A stretch of DNA of 64,000 nt, taken from Xenoacremonium recifei (Eukaryota; Ascomycota; Sordariomycetes; Hypocreales; Nectriaceae). Position 1 is the stretch's first letter. Each line of letters starts with the position of its first letter. The DNA is taken from assembly GCA_012184525.1 (NCBI GenBank), contig WOFQ01000048.1, forward strand, positions 1-64,000, given 5' to 3'. The notes under the pieces are model-generated. The model was given only the letters and a program-made list of their open reading frames with translations. It did no database searches and had not been told where the DNA came from. Shown here in pieces: positions 33,372 to 46,455 of the stretch. The position numbers and the translations under genes were made by a program.

Positions 33372-36300
33372 TTAGGCAAAGTAACTCTTCCACAGCACTC
33401 CCTCCAAGTCCTCCAGTTGCTCTTGGGTGAAGTACTGTCACATGTTAGCTTGTTTTGGGGGTCAGCTAATGGCACGAGAACAAACCTTCTGATCCACAGA
33501 CCACACATCTTGGCGCGTCTTTTTGAATTCGCTCAAGATCGTCTTTGTCGCCTTGCCAACGATGCCTGGGTCGCCTGCAGCCCTACGTGCAAGCGTCGCC
33601 AGGACTTCTGGCATCCATTCAAGGGGTGGCGTAGCATAAGGGAATGCTTCGATCAGGGCGCCAAGTCCCAACACCGCCGCATGTCTCCTCGTGATTTGCC
33701 GGTGAATATCCACCGGGGTCTCTGTTCCCGGAAGTTGGCGGCCTCGCTTGGGCATGGGGTTATCCCGAAGCTCATTTGCAAACCGCTCATTGAGCTGGGC
33801 AATGATGGGGTCTCGGATACGACGAGGCGAGCATCGAATCATGCCGGCAAGCGTAGTAGATGCACATTGTCTAACCTCCAGTTGGGGATCTCCAAGCATG
33901 TCTGACACAGCATTGAAGAGCAGGTCTCGCTCCGGCTTCTGGGTCAGGAACAAACGTCTGAAGTAGATAACTTGCATGTTTACCAAAGCGCGAAGTCTCT
34001 GATGCCAGCTAGTAGCCGTTTTTCCAATACGGATGAGAGCATCGATGAAATCGGCATCCTCGCCACCCCGGAAAGGAATGTTCGGAAGATGCCTGTACAC
34101 ATGATATGCAACCTTCATCAGCTCTGGATCTTCCTTCACGTCCATCATGTGCAATAGCTGCTCCATGAATGGTTTGGGGAAGAACGGCACGAGTTGAGTG
34201 CACTCGTGCGAGGACAACGTGCAATCCAACCACATAAGAACAGTCTTCGAGCCAGAGGTGTACGACGACGGAGTTTGCTGGCCTGGCGTCCTCTCCAGTC
34301 TCCATTTCTCGAGACGTTCAAAGACTTCTTCGACAATTGCCGAGAACTCCGCTGTAGGCTGATAAGGTCGGATTCCAACCGACGAGGCCTCCTTGTTGGC
34401 CTGAAGCAGGGTTTTGACATCCTGGAAAGATTCGTAGTACCGACTCTTGAAGATGGCAGCCAGCACACGACCTATGGATTCTCGAACAGCCTTGTAAGGG
34501 TGATCGATATGGGCAAGGAAATCCTCCAGGATCGGCTGCTCATGACGGAAATGCCATCCGCCATCAGCGATGATCAATTCAAGCAGTTGCACCTTTGATG
34601 ACTCCTTGAAAGCCGCATTCGACGTCATGTCGAGGCGGAACGATCTCAAAGTGTCCACAATTTCGTGCGAACGGCGAGGATCTTTGGAGTCCAAAATGAG
34701 GTGCAGACAAGTCTGCCAGTAAGAAAGGTTTTCCGGCGTCAAGTCGTCTTCGAAGATCTTGAGCATCATAGGAGCGGCAAACTCCCACACCTTGTTCCGC
34801 ATCTCGGGAGGGTCATCGCTAGAGCCCGCCAACAGTGCTCCCAAAACCTCTGACGTGGCTCGATGCTGGTGCTTATCGTTGCCATCGCCGTACAGCTCTT
34901 TCGTTAGCTGCTTGATATCATCCAAGGTTACGGCCGTCTTTCCGTAATGCATCAAATCGAAGCAATGCATGAGAAGGTACACATTGCTCATCCTAAATCG
35001 ATCTGTCGACGAGTCTCGTGGTTCTTGTTTGAGATAAGCAAAACACTGTGACATCCACTCCTTGGTGAGTATCTTGCCCATCTGCTCTCGGACGGCTGTT
35101 TCGACTTCGTCATATGCCTCGAACGGAAGAGGCTTGGCACGGAAGGCCGTGAACTGTTTGCCCCAAACCAACCAACCGGGGTGGTCGGAGTCGACCATGT
35201 ATTCCGCATTCTCTGGCTGCTTGAATGCGTCAAGAAACTTCTGAGTAAATTCGGCATCTCCCTTGGTCACTTGAACCTGGATCCTGTTCCTATCGCCGAC
35301 CTCCTTCTCGAGGAGATAATTCTGATATTCATGTCCATACACGGCTCGCATGTCGACGGCAGTGAAGACTGAGGTAAAGGCGTTCAGGAAGTACCCTCGC
35401 AGACCAGGATGAGGATCATTAGTCCCGTGCGCCACCAGGTCGACGAACTCGGCTGGAGCTATGGTATCAAAACGCAAGCATAGATTGGTCGCAAAGATGG
35501 CACACCGGGTAGCAATCTTCCAGTGCGCACCTTTGGCCAGTTGTGTAAGCTCGAGGCCGAGGGCCGCCTTGGAGTCTTCCACTCGCTTCCTGCGTTGCAG
35601 GATGAACTTGTAGCGTGACTCGATGGCCGCAGACACGTCTTCTGGAGGCTTGATAGACTTAACGACTTCCTTGTCGGCAAATACCATGCGCTCGAAAGGT
35701 TTTCCAAAGTCTATCAGAGTGTACAGCGCAGAAGAGCCCAGGTTCTGGATCGATGGTTTGTCGATACCCGCTGTTTCGATGTATAGCCGCATAGCCTCAG
35801 GTGCAAAACGCCAATCCTTTAGTAAGGTCCTCATAAGAGATGTAAACAAAAGCGTATACATGCCGCCCTTGATTCGGTCATGATCATTTTGTTCAATTGC
35901 AGTCCGGAGCCGCTGCAAAATCACCGGGATGATCAAAGGCTTTCCGCCAATGAGGGCTTTCAATGATGAATCCTGAGAACTCTGCGCAACACGTCGTACA
36001 TCAGCGTACAAAGACAGACAAGACTCCGCCAAGTCGAGCAGGAGCTGTTTGTCGAGCTCGCTCTTCTGCCGAGCAGAGGCGTTGTGTTTCATGCGCGAAA
36101 GCTGATACGCTTCAGCTCGCTTGATCAGTAGCGGCCGAGGGTAAACTTTTCGCAGACCCTTGATCTTGAATGCTGCAATATCGGCCCTGTAAAGCCTGAG
36201 GTGCCGCTCAAGAGGATGTGCCGAACGTTCTATGCCGACATCGGTGATCCAGGTGCGGTATGAAGTGTACAGAGCTGTGAAGCAATTGACATCATCCTCT

Positions 36301-39300
36301 TGGTGTGTGTTCAAAAACCTGTGCGATCTCGTCAAAAGATGGCCCAATTCGTCCCGCAGGTCATGGATCTTGATGTATGCCGGATCTTCAGGCTTGAGAG
36401 CATATCCAGCGTTGTAATGAAACTGAGGTCGAAGTTCCTCGTCCTCGGCAACCTCCGCTAGAGGATCTTCGTCAAGCATCATCTCGTCCCCGTTACTTTC
36501 GGCAAATTGGGAATTCTGAGTCCCTCCAGTGACATCTCCAGATGCTTGAACAGGGTCAAACATGGTTGCCATTCCGGCAGTGACGAGGCGAATCTGCTGC
36601 ATCAATCGCGAAAACTCATCTGACCATTCTTTGTTCTTTCCTGTTCTGCTAACAGGCGGATTGTCGCTCATCAATTGCTCAAGTTGCTCCTTGGCTGACT
36701 TAGTTTGCGATTCGAACAACTCGACAGCAAAATCGATCTCCGCAGGCGAGGGCTGATGCCAACGGATGGTCAGGTCATTCGGGGCTGTCGTCTTTCCCCA
36801 ATCGCTGGGTTCGAGCTCGCTAATTGACTTTGAAGGTTCATATAGGCTGTGATCGATCGGGTAGGTATGTGTGAGGTTCAACAACAGGTGATGAATGTAG
36901 TTGGAGATGAGAAGAGTCGGCAGCCCACGGCACTTCTCTTGCATGTAATCTGCAATGCCAAGGAGATCATCCTTGTACTTGAGAACCTCGCTGCCAACGT
37001 GCACCACAGCCATTGACAACATACTGACATGCCAGACCAGGGCACGATCTCTTGGCAAATAGTCAGTTCCGCTGCTGCGATCAGAAGCCGCATTATTGTA
37101 ATCGATCTCATTGCGAATGTTTGCCACAAGCATCGGAATGAAGACCTTCAGTGTCTTTTGAGGGTTCACTTTGCAGAGTGCATTTAGAATCCACGCCATC
37201 GCGTCTCTGGCTTGGTGAACAACATGTGATGAGGCAAAAGTCGATATCTTTTCCAACGCAACGTCGAATAGCTCCGGAGAAAGGGATGCAAAGATTGGTG
37301 ACAGCGCAGCGGGAAGTGCATTGATGACGTTGTCTTCTGGGGTTCCGCCTCGTACTTGATTGGCGTCTGGTAAGTTCTCCAGCAGAGTGAATACCTTGCC
37401 AAGCAAGGTTATGATAAATTCGCCGAACCCGAGAGTCGAAGAGACGAGAATGCGGGATTCATCTTCGTCTGTAAGCTCCTCTTTGTAGTTGAACTGAACG
37501 TTCTGGCCTTCACGCTCCATACGATCCATCTCGCCCTGAACCCACTCCATGGCCAAAGTGGTTCCTTGGATATGATCCTTGTTTGCCAAGGGAGCAATGG
37601 GAATACTGTACGCTACACTCTGGATAAAGTTGAGAGTGTACTGAGTCTTGTTAAGGTCGTTGGCATCAATGCCAGGAAGTGCTAGGGCCAAGAGCGCAGT
37701 GATGTGACAACGATAGCCCTTCAGCTTTGACATGATATTTGCAATCATCTGAAGCCCGTTCAAACTCGAGGTGGTTCTGTGAACCTCGACCAGGCCTTGG
37801 AGACTGGGGTAAAAACGCTGCAGAGCGCCTGGTAACATCAGGTCCGGCTCAAGATACGCCAGGCCCTGCAATGCGCCGTAATAGTAGCATGAGACCCGAC
37901 TGCTCTTCGCAAATAGACCCAAGAAGGTGACCTCCTTGAGTGATGCGACGAACTTCCTCTTCAGAGCATCGTTGATGCGGCGCTCCTTAGGGACATCCAG
38001 CTCGCCACTCTGTTCTCGGTTCCATCTATAGACGAACGTTTCGGTGAGATAGAGCGTCAGCTGGCCAAGCATCACTGTCCAAGTACCTTGATTGGACGGA
38101 TAGAAGAATGTGTCGATGGATTCCATGAAACCCTCGAGGCTTGACATCATGGAGTCCTCTTGCTCTAGGCAGGCAGGAGACAAGGAGTGGCTAATCAGGC
38201 GGGCAATTTGGTATGCCACGGGATGTCTCTTCTTATCCTTTTCGAGGTAGATACCGGCACCAGACAGATAATCTAGTGGCGTGTACGGCGAGTTGGCTTG
38301 GCCGACAGGAATCTGCGTCAACCTCAATATGGCCGTGAAGATCAGGTCAGACTGCTCCTTAGTAAATATTCCATGTGCACCAAATGGGACATGTGGGCAA
38401 TGCATGTGGTCCCTAGCCATTCGAGAAAAGATGTCGATGAAGCAGGTATCGAAAGCCTTGGAGCGGTTGATGATTGACCACAGGTGGAAGAGAGTCGGGA
38501 AGAACTCGCTCGGTTGCGATTCTGCTGCTTCGGGAGGAGCAGGGTGACTTGGCAACAAGGAATTCAAGAGGCCAACTACGATGAAGGCGTTTGGTAGTTC
38601 GTTGACGCTGAAGAAGGGTAGAACCTCTTCTAGTATTGCCCGTCGTTCGGCAGGATCGAAATACGCCTGAGCATGCAGACACAATCTCAAGAGCTGTTTA
38701 GCCGATCGTCTTCTGTTGCTCTGGTGGGCAGGCACCTCGGAGGGCAGCACCCAAGATTTAGCTTCGTTCCATAGCGGTCGCCAATCGAGGGTCAGGTCTT
38801 CTCCGGGCTTCAGGTAGTGTTGCTTCCTGTGATAAGAAGTCAGCGTCATGTGTGCGTGGTCTCGAAAGAATGACAAAGGGTAAATGAATGTACACACCTA
38901 GTCAGCATCAAGACGGTGCGCAAGAAGCGGTCCGATGCGGTTGCGTCCAGGCCCGGTGCTAGGCATAGAGAGTAGTAAAGCTTGGTCAGCTTGGCCCTCT
39001 GCTCCCTGGTCATCTCGAATTTGAGGTTCAGCCATCCTTGAACCTGACGAGTCCAGTGCTGGGCACCGGTTGAGAAGTCTTGGGCTTCGATGGCAATATA
39101 CAGCTGCTTGAGGATGCCCTGCAGAGCCTCGTCCCGCTGGGATTCGGCCTCGACATCGAAGGGCAGCTGTTGGAAGTACGCAAACGTTCGCGGTCGGTAG
39201 CGTTTCCTGTCGTCTTCGTCAGAGCCGGCGAAGGGGACTCCGGGCGATGTCGCCCTCGATATGGGCTCGCAGACAAAGAAGCTGGGGAGGAGGTGGGACG

Positions 39301-39361
39301 CCGTCGAGGTCGAGAGGACGGCTTCCGAACCGGGGGGCGCAGGCCCAATATTCTCGTCCAT
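33372..39361 (-). CDS. BLM10: Proteasome activator Blm10/PA200
   Basis: Minus-strand exons 38898-39361, 33486-38826 and 33372-33434 give 1955 residues, within the usual size for fungal Blm10. It caps the 20S core particle as a HEAT-repeat dome and opens its gate, in nucleus and cytosol. Recognition rests on length, the HEAT-like helical repeats throughout and family blocks such as WVLPSEVP, FYPSNQGTWT, PGIDANDLNKT and, near the C terminus, LGLGALIEAFPYATPP with EMPEVLATLARRA-like helices. The small final exon (21 codons with stop) is added by splicing at 33485/33435 and ends WKSYFA, matching the conserved Blm10 tail that docks between core subunits. The tail is Tyr-Phe-Ala where yeast Blm10 has Tyr-Tyr-Ala. 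The start at 39361 is the only in-frame ATG upstream of the first intron. Confidence 0.94.
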
Positions 39362-41157
39362 GGCAGCGTTGCTGTCGAAGAGAATAACTAGATGCAAGAT
39401 TAGAGATGCTGCAGCAAGCGAATCCCGATGCCGCGACGGAACCAGGCCGCGGAGGCGTTGATGGGGTCTAGGATGCGCGGGCGCAGCTCAGCTTCTCAGG
39501 CCAGCACCAGCAAGCAGCTTGGGCCAGCTCAGCGCAGCTCGGAAAGAGGTGGGAGGACGGGGAATGGCAGGACGATTGCGACCCCATGGGCACGCCGAGG
39601 GAGGAAATAAAGGCGCAGCGATCACCGCTTTATACAGAGGGGGTGTTGGTGCGAGATTGGCGAAGGAGAGTCCCAGGGCCGGGGGCGGGACGGGGAGAGG
39701 AGGGAGGGAGGTCGAGGTAGGAGGGATGGTTGAAGGTCATAGAGGTTAGGCAAGGTAATGGTGATGATGTTACCCAGTCGCAGCCTAAGGTCCCTAGCGG
39801 CGTTTTACTGGGGCACTGGTCAGACGCTCAGAGCTGGAAGGCGCTGCCGGGAGCGATCCATGAAAACAGCAGGCGCCGCCAGCCTCGTGGGAGAGTGCTG
39901 GAAGGTTGGGCTAGGCTAGCACCAACAGCACCTAACCTAACGCTGCTGCCCCACCCGCGGAGAGAAGCTCGTCCCGTCCTCACGTTGGACAAATATCTGA
40001 GCCGGGCGTTTGTCAGCGCCGGGGCCTCTGCTTCTATCTCCTCCAACCTATTGCGATTGAAGAGTCGCCTTCGCCTGTCACCGATAATGCGACGTCTCCG
40101 GTAACGGACGTAGCCGGATGCCTTGTGCGTTGCACGCATGTACAATTATCTGGCTGCGGGAAGCAGGTCCTCCCGTGACAGGAGCCGGCTATCTACCTCT
40201 GCTCATCCTCATCCTGGACATGGAGGGAGGCGATGCAACTCGAATCTCATCGGGACCTGGCCTATAGGCATTGCTCCATTGCAACTCCGCTGCCGGCGCG
40301 TCTACCTAGCCAATTCAAACGACCCGGGCTCGCACAACCCGTCCATCAGTCTCCGTTACATACAGCCAATCCGTCACCTGCCAGCCCGTCTCTGCGCTGG
40401 CCCGCCCGACGGCACACGGCAAGCGAGCACACCCAGCTGTAGAACGTCTGCTTCCGTGGCAACTTGACATCCAGATATCTCCCTGCTGCGGCACCGGCTC
40501 GCAGGTCATGCGCCGCCCGATGATGCTGCACGCCATATCACACAGGCACGACCACGACCACGACCACGAACGCTCCCGCCCCGGGCCGCCGGCTCGCGCA
40601 AAGCCATGATGGAGCAAACGCGCAATCGTTCTCTGCCTGTGTCGACCACACCATGTTGCCAAATGCAGCTCGCCGAGACTGCGCGTCCCGTCGCCTGCCT
40701 GCGGCGTCGCTGAGGTGACGCGGAACGGCGCATGGTGATCGCCTCGAAGGGGGTGGGCCTCTCGTTCCATCCGGGCCCTAGTCTCGGCGTTGATGACCTC
40801 TTGAAGAAGCTGTCGAGGACGCCGTAGGATCCGCTCCTCGCCGTCGCCGCGGGGAGCGAGGAGAAGCAACCCGGCCGGAGTTGCGTCTCCACTGCGCAGC
40901 CTCCCCTCCCGATATCGTGTATCCACCCCGGCGCGAATCTCCGGGCTTGCTCGGGCGGTTTCAAGACTGCGCCCTCCCGGAACACCCGGTGTGATGTAGA
41001 CATGCACAGTACATGTAAATGGTGCCTCTATGTCTTCCATGTAAAATGGTAATGGGCTCACAGAGCCTCGTTTCATTATTTCTACAAAGGCACCAAACTC
41101 CTGGTGTCATAAATCGTGTGGTTGTAACCCGTCCGTGTCCCTTCCCTTCTATTCTAA
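39362..41157. other. Intergenic region upstream of BLM10
   Basis: About 1.8 kb, GC-rich. It holds the promoter of the minus-strand BLM10 gene and the 3' region of the next minus-strand gene. A hexamer repeat occurs at 40547-40570. Long overlapping frames on the minus strand (40315-41076) reflect GC bias. No gene is supported. Confidence 0.55.
40547..40570 (+). repeat. Short CACGAC hexanucleotide repeat
   Basis: About four head-to-tail cacgac units, the last ending cacgaa. In non-coding DNA. Confidence 0.75.
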
Positions 41158-42900
41158 TTAATACACAAAGGAGCTGTCCTGCTGCACCTGAGAGCTTGCC
41201 CTCCGCCGGAAGAGCTTGTTTGTTAATTGCCGCACACTGAGCCTGCGTGATGGCGGTGGTTTCTCTAACTTCTCCAGTCTCTCCACCTCGTTCAGATACA
41301 AGTCAGCCAGTGCTGGTCGCCCAGTGTCCATGCTCGCCCGAGGGATAAACTTGTTCCGCAGTCCTCCACCAGTGGACATAGACCTCCGGCGGCTGGGCGC
41401 CTCCTGGGTTTGGTATTCTGGGAAACTGGGAACAGGGGTCGTCGTTGTGGTTGGAGACTTTGGTGGCAGCTTCTGGAGGACTGTTGGAGTTGGCCGGACG
41501 GGGAAGGTTTGTGCTCGAGCTTGCATACTGATGCTAGGGGCTCTTTTCGGCGTCAAGGCCAATGATTGCGAGTATTTCGGGTTTGCATTGGCTGGCCATC
41601 CTTCCTGTCGGAGGTTAAGCCAGGCCGCCGTGGCAACCATGAGGAGCTTGAGGTCCTGTGGTACCGTCATGGTCAATCTCCCCTCCTTAAAGTAGGGATT
41701 GGACGATACCCAGTCCACCAGGCCGTTTGGGTCAATGTTGGCGGGTCTTGTCGGGGGATATCGCCCGCTCGAGGTCGACATGGTGTTATAAGTGTCAAAC
41801 ACGTCAAGTGTGTTAGAAGCAAGCGATCCCATAATTGGGTGGCGCCGCGTGTCTGGGTTGATCATGCTGAAGGTCCATTTGAATTCCGGTGGCACTGGAC
41901 TGGGTGGTGGCGTCTCGAGTGACTGCTGTGCAGGTCGAGGTGTTGGTACCAATTTCTTTATCCAGCGCGCTGTTCGTATGCCGCCACGCTCGTCTACTCC
42001 AATAAACTCGTATGAGCCATTGGGCATCACGCTCGACTCCCACGTTGAGCCATCCTCCATGACAATCTCAACAGCGTGATCTCCTTGGTGGGGAAGAGGG
42101 CTTATGATAGCCAGAAGATCTCTCTGATCGAGACTGTCGGCCACATCTGGAGAGCTCGGGGATGCTGGAGAATCATAGTCCTCGCTGCGGACAACAAGAA
42201 GGTCGTTGAGCCCCAATTCGGGCTTTACCCGGAACAGACGGGGGCACCGCATTGCCAGTCGAGGTAGAATGATTGAACCAGCGACCAGGCTTGAGGGAAC
42301 AACATCAAAGGCGGGTATAGGGCGCTTGTCGCTGAGCTCTTGTAGTTGGAGCATCAGCCGCGGGCGAATCTGCACCAACCTCCTCTGTTTTGTCCTCAGA
42401 CGGGGTGCCGGGTGAGCGAGGATGAACTGAGTCGACTTCCTCGGTGCACGCTTTCTCTTTCTCCTCTTTTTGACCGTGTTGGAGCTGTCGCTGAGGTCGC
42501 TGAGGTCGGAGCAGGCAAATGATCCGTCATCCTCACTCGGGGGGTATTCATTGGCTATTGAGGGCGGAGGAAGGTCGTCGTCTGTCTCTGGTTCCCGGAA
42601 GCGAACTGACAATTCTCGCTTTGGAATATAATCTGAGTTTGGACGAGGCCGAGACGTTCGAGGAGCAGGGGTGACGTGCTCATGGAAGGATGTAGGACGG
42701 GATGAAGGAGGAGGGGAGTCGGTCGAAGTCATGATCGGTTTGGTTGGAGGTTGGGTCGCTGTGGACGGGCGAGAGTCGGGTTCGGGTGTCTGTCGTAAGG
42801 CGGATCGAAGGAAAGGAAGTCGTCGAGGGGCCATTTGGGGAGAGGAGCGAGCGGTAGAGTACTCATGGCCGTGAAGACTGGCCCCCGCGTGCAAGAACAT
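41158..42900 (-). CDS. Unrecognised basic, probably nuclear fungal protein
   Basis: A single minus-strand exon of 580 residues from the ATG at 42900; an ATG at 42834 (MAPRRLPFLR) gives 558 and is as likely. I do not recognise the family. In order: a Pro/Ser/Thr-rich N terminus; an acidic SDLSDLSDSS patch; a strongly basic KKRRKRKRAPRKS block that looks like a bipartite nuclear signal (about residue 150); a more ordered middle of about 200 residues with VEIVMEDGSTWESS, GSYEFIGVDERGG and ARWIKKL, then FKWTFSMINPDTRRHPIM, which looks like a beta-rich folded domain; a segment LKLLMVATAAWLNLRQEGW near residue 450; and a basic, disordered tail. Continuous frame over 1.7 kb with fungal codon pattern supports a real gene. 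Confidence 0.8.
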   Translation of the reverse strand: MFLHAGASLHGHEYSTARSSPQMAPRRLPFLRSALRQTPEPDSRPSTATQPPTKPIMTSTDSPPPSSRPTSFHEHVTPAPRTSRPRPNSDYIPKRELSVRFREPETDDDLPPPSIANEYPPSEDDGSFACSDLSDLSDSSNTVKKRRKRKRAPRKSTQFILAHPAPRLRTKQRRLVQIRPRLMLQLQELSDKRPIPAFDVVPSSLVAGSIILPRLAMRCPRLFRVKPELGLNDLLVVRSEDYDSPASPSSPDVADSLDQRDLLAIISPLPHQGDHAVEIVMEDGSTWESSVMPNGSYEFIGVDERGGIRTARWIKKLVPTPRPAQQSLETPPPSPVPPEFKWTFSMINPDTRRHPIMGSLASNTLDVFDTYNTMSTSSGRYPPTRPANIDPNGLVDWVSSNPYFKEGRLTMTVPQDLKLLMVATAAWLNLRQEGWPANANPKYSQSLALTPKRAPSISMQARAQTFPVRPTPTVLQKLPPKSPTTTTTPVPSFPEYQTQEAPSRRRSMSTGGGLRNKFIPRASMDTGRPALADLYLNEVERLEKLEKPPPSRRLSVRQLTNKLFRRRASSQVQQDSSFVY

Positions 42901-45900
42901 GGTGGCGGGCCAGTCCAAGGGCTAGCTCATGAGACGAGTATGGAGGAGTTCGCAGCTTGGAGGAGGCAGTTCAATCCGGGATGCGGGAAGAACTGGGACG
43001 GGAAGGATGTGGGCAGGTCGCTACGCTGGTATATGTGTGGCAGTTGATGGATCGCAGAGCCGACGAGCACCCTGGGCAACGATGCCATCCAGCCTCTGGG
43101 CTTGAGGATGGTCTGACAGTGACGAGAAGACTGGGGGATACGTGGGAGGCGATGGCACGGCAGGGGACGACCCGCCGCGGGCCAGTGTCCTGTATGTATG
43201 TAGGTACTGGCTGTACAGAGTACAATGCGTAGGTAGCGCTCCAGGGATCTCTGGGATCAAACGACGAACGGGGTCGGTGAGGAACTGCAAGAGAAGAATG
43301 AAGGAACGTGGTCGTGGTGGTGAGCTGGTCGGTCTTCGCCTGGCTGATGCGGTCCGTGAGCGGTACGAATACGCCGGGGACCCGTGATGCCCTCGCGCGC
43401 TCAGCACTTCGCGAACGACAGGGGTGTGCACTTTAGTTAGGGGCCTAGGAATGGTAAAGTCAGTAATCTGGGAAAGCGGTCACACATCCATCGAGTTGCA
43501 GGCACTGGGTAAGGGTATGGGCAGATAAGGGGCAGTCCAGGGGGGGGCTTTGGGGAGCCGTAAGGCAGGGAGGGCTGGGGTAAGCTGGCATGGGGTGTGA
43601 AGCGGTCAGTTGTTTCTCAAGTCGTTGACGCGCCTCATCGGCACCAACAGCTAATGAGCTGGGGAGAGGCATGGGCTTGGTGGAGAAGTTCTGACTTACG
43701 TTGACGTGCAGAGTCGCAGCTGTTGAGAAGCGTGGAGGCCCCTGGAGACGCGGTGGACGCAGTAGCTGCAGTAGTCGCAGAAAGTATCGCCGGCGGAAGA
43801 CACCCCCGATCCAAGATGAATGGTCGAGACGGTTGAGAACAAAGATGCGATCGATCTCACGAGACTTTGTCGACTGATGGGTGGTTGTGCGTCGTGTCTC
43901 GCCTGTGACGTTGTTGCTAGCTTGTTTCCTTTTGGTCGTACTCGGGTCTCGCTTTTGCCTCCCTTGAGATTTGATGACTGATTATCTCGGCTCGTCCCTG
44001 AGCACGACGCCTGGGGCTGGGACTAAAAGGAGAAACGAGGCTGTCCCGGGCTTATTAGTGGGCGGGAGCGATGAGACGATGATGATCGTGCCGCCCTATG
44101 AGCTGTCGTGGGGTTGACAGGGGGGTCCTTATAGCCTGGATTCCAGGGGTGATCAACGTCCACCGCCCCGGGGATGGCAGGTTCCGCGGCGGGCTGGCGG
44201 ATGATGGGAGACAGCAGCTGGCGACGGCCAAAGTCGTGCCACTCGCTATTATGCTCGCTTCCGCCCGCAGCGGTTTGATGCCGTCAGGACAATCGAGGAT
44301 TCTTGCAGGGCCGCAGTGGAGTCGAGAGACCAGAAGAATGGCAAGAGAACAACTCCACCGTCCGTCTTTGTCGGCGTCGGCCGGGCTAGTTCACCGTGAA
44401 GTGACGGTCTGGCAGTGCGGTGAGGGCTGCGGCTGGCCCAGGTAGGTGAGCGAAACAAGACGAACAACTGCGCGATGTTGGAAGACGGGCTGGACTCGGG
44501 TTTAAGCTTGTTGTCGCCAGGAAGCTGACAAAAGCGCTCTGTCCGTTTTGCGGTTTCCCCCGACGCTGTTGCTCTTGCTATTGCTCTTTGGTGCAAAGCG
44601 GGAGCGACGGGACGATGTCATCGAAGACAGAGGCCATTCCCGTGAAGGCTTTTTCCCTTGTTCGGCGCCTCGGCGGCCCTGCCAAGAGCGAAGCGGAACG
44701 GCACCTCGACTCGACTAGAAACTTGTCTTAGTGCCTCCAACATACAGTGCATACATGCGGCGAGGCCAGGATGCGTGTGGAGAGCCCGGCCATGTGTGTC
44801 GTGTCAACGCAGGAGGACACGCCCAGACCGCCTGTCACACGACCAATTGATTGCATTGATTGCCCGCTGAGACAGGAAACGGGAGCGGGCATCAGGACAT
44901 GAGCTGCTTAGGTTGCAGGGCCAAGGCGTACGTCCTGCGCTCTGTTGGGGACACTCTCATGTTGTTGGGCAAATATCATCCTGCCGGCCTGTCTTTCCAT
45001 AGCTAGCTATTCATAGGACCTTGTTCCAAGCCGTCCACGGGGGCTGGAGAGGATTGGGCATCATCTTGTTATGCCGCTTCGAGTCATGCTGACAGACGCC
45101 CGCCACACCGTTCCAACTTTCAAGCGCGCGCTACTGAATAATCATCCTGGACCACCCGCCTCAAATTTTCATTGATTATTTTCTTCCTCGTCCCCTCCGA
45201 GCAAGCCGTGCTCGACTAGGAAATGCTGTGCGGTCTCATGGCCTTTCTTCTACACCACATACCCCCACCCCTTCTGTCCGGGCATGTCTTAATTCCAGCC
45301 TGCTATTGTGATTTTCAGCGTCGGCCGCGTTTCAGTACTGTTCTAGCAAACGCCGTGCAGACGGAGGCAGGGCGACCAATGGCATTATCTCCACGTCTTC
45401 CGGGCCTCCCATGGTCTTGGGACGCGACCCGATCCGGTGACTGATCACTCTCGCAAGAGCCGCAAATTCAGATCCCTAGCTTCGGCATTTTGACTGTCCC
45501 CGATCTCCTTTGCCGTGTTTATTGCTCAAAGCTCCATTCTGACTCTCTCAGCCTCGGCCGCATCGTCAACGATCGGCTTCATTCCTGTCCGGATATTCCG
45601 GAGCCCCGGTCTGTTTGCCACCACCATCTCAGATTTAGCTGCAGAGTTTTAGAGTGGTAGATTCTCCCACATGACCAATGCTGGGTAGTATGGGGAGCGC
45701 CACGGGCTTCAGCTCACAGCGTCTCGTGCAGCCCGTCACACTCAATGAGCCAGTCAACGTCGAGAGACGACCTCCATCTTCTATCAAGGCCCTAGCACTG
45801 CATAAGCTGGAGATAGCCATTGTGACACTGCGGCCTGCTGATCTTCCCCCAGCGAAGTGTAGATCGCCCAAGACCAAATTTCAGCTTACGCCGTACATAC

Positions 45901-46455
45901 GGCACTGTATGTAACACCTTGACCTGTGTATCCCCTCGAAACCTTATTGCAAGTTTATCCCTGCTTAAGTTGCCGTGCTTTGTCTTGGTCCTGGTATGCT
46001 CCGCGTGAGTGGCTTACAGCCCTACGGCCCTCGATCTACTCCGTAGTGATAACAATTTTACATAACCTACTTGCACAAACTCCACAGGATGCACTGAGAG
46101 GATTTGCACCACCGGAGGTGTTTCCTCTGTATTGGGAAATTTCAGATATAACAAATTTCGAGATTTGCAAAGCTGCGTCCCAGGTATTTTCATATGGGAG
46201 TCTTGGAGAAGCCATGAGGACTCGGTCCCGCTTAGTCATCGATATGGACCCGTATTTTGACTCCATGAAGCTTCGCATGGAGAAAAGCTGTGTGCTCTGA
46301 GAAAACCGTCCACCCGAGGCCGTGTGAACAGCTCAGAGAGCGCAACACTCGAGTGACCAATGCCTGCGGACGTGCGTGATTGACTGTGACAGGTCTATCA
46401 GCTCCAAATCCGCAGCAACAACCATGTCTTGAGCCGATCCAGCTTGCCCGCCATC
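42901..46455. other. 3.5 kb stretch without a supportable gene
   Basis: This is the largest gene-free stretch in the window, between divergent genes at 42900 (minus) and 46456 (plus). It contains many frames of 60-136 codons on both strands, none with a recognisable domain or consistent splice pattern. The left two thirds are GC-rich with polypurine and polypyrimidine tracts; the right part (about 45.2-46.4 kb) is more ordinary. It may hold long 5' leaders, non-coding RNA genes or a decayed gene. I see no tRNA. Confidence 0.5.

Noticed and set aside
40315..41076. 253-codon minus-strand frame and its overlapping partner frames
   Set aside because: GC-rich non-coding DNA; several frames open at once and no recognisable domain.
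45926..46300. 124-codon plus-strand frame
   Set aside because: Starts without convincing context and has no domain or splice partner; kept only as a possible decayed gene in the findings.
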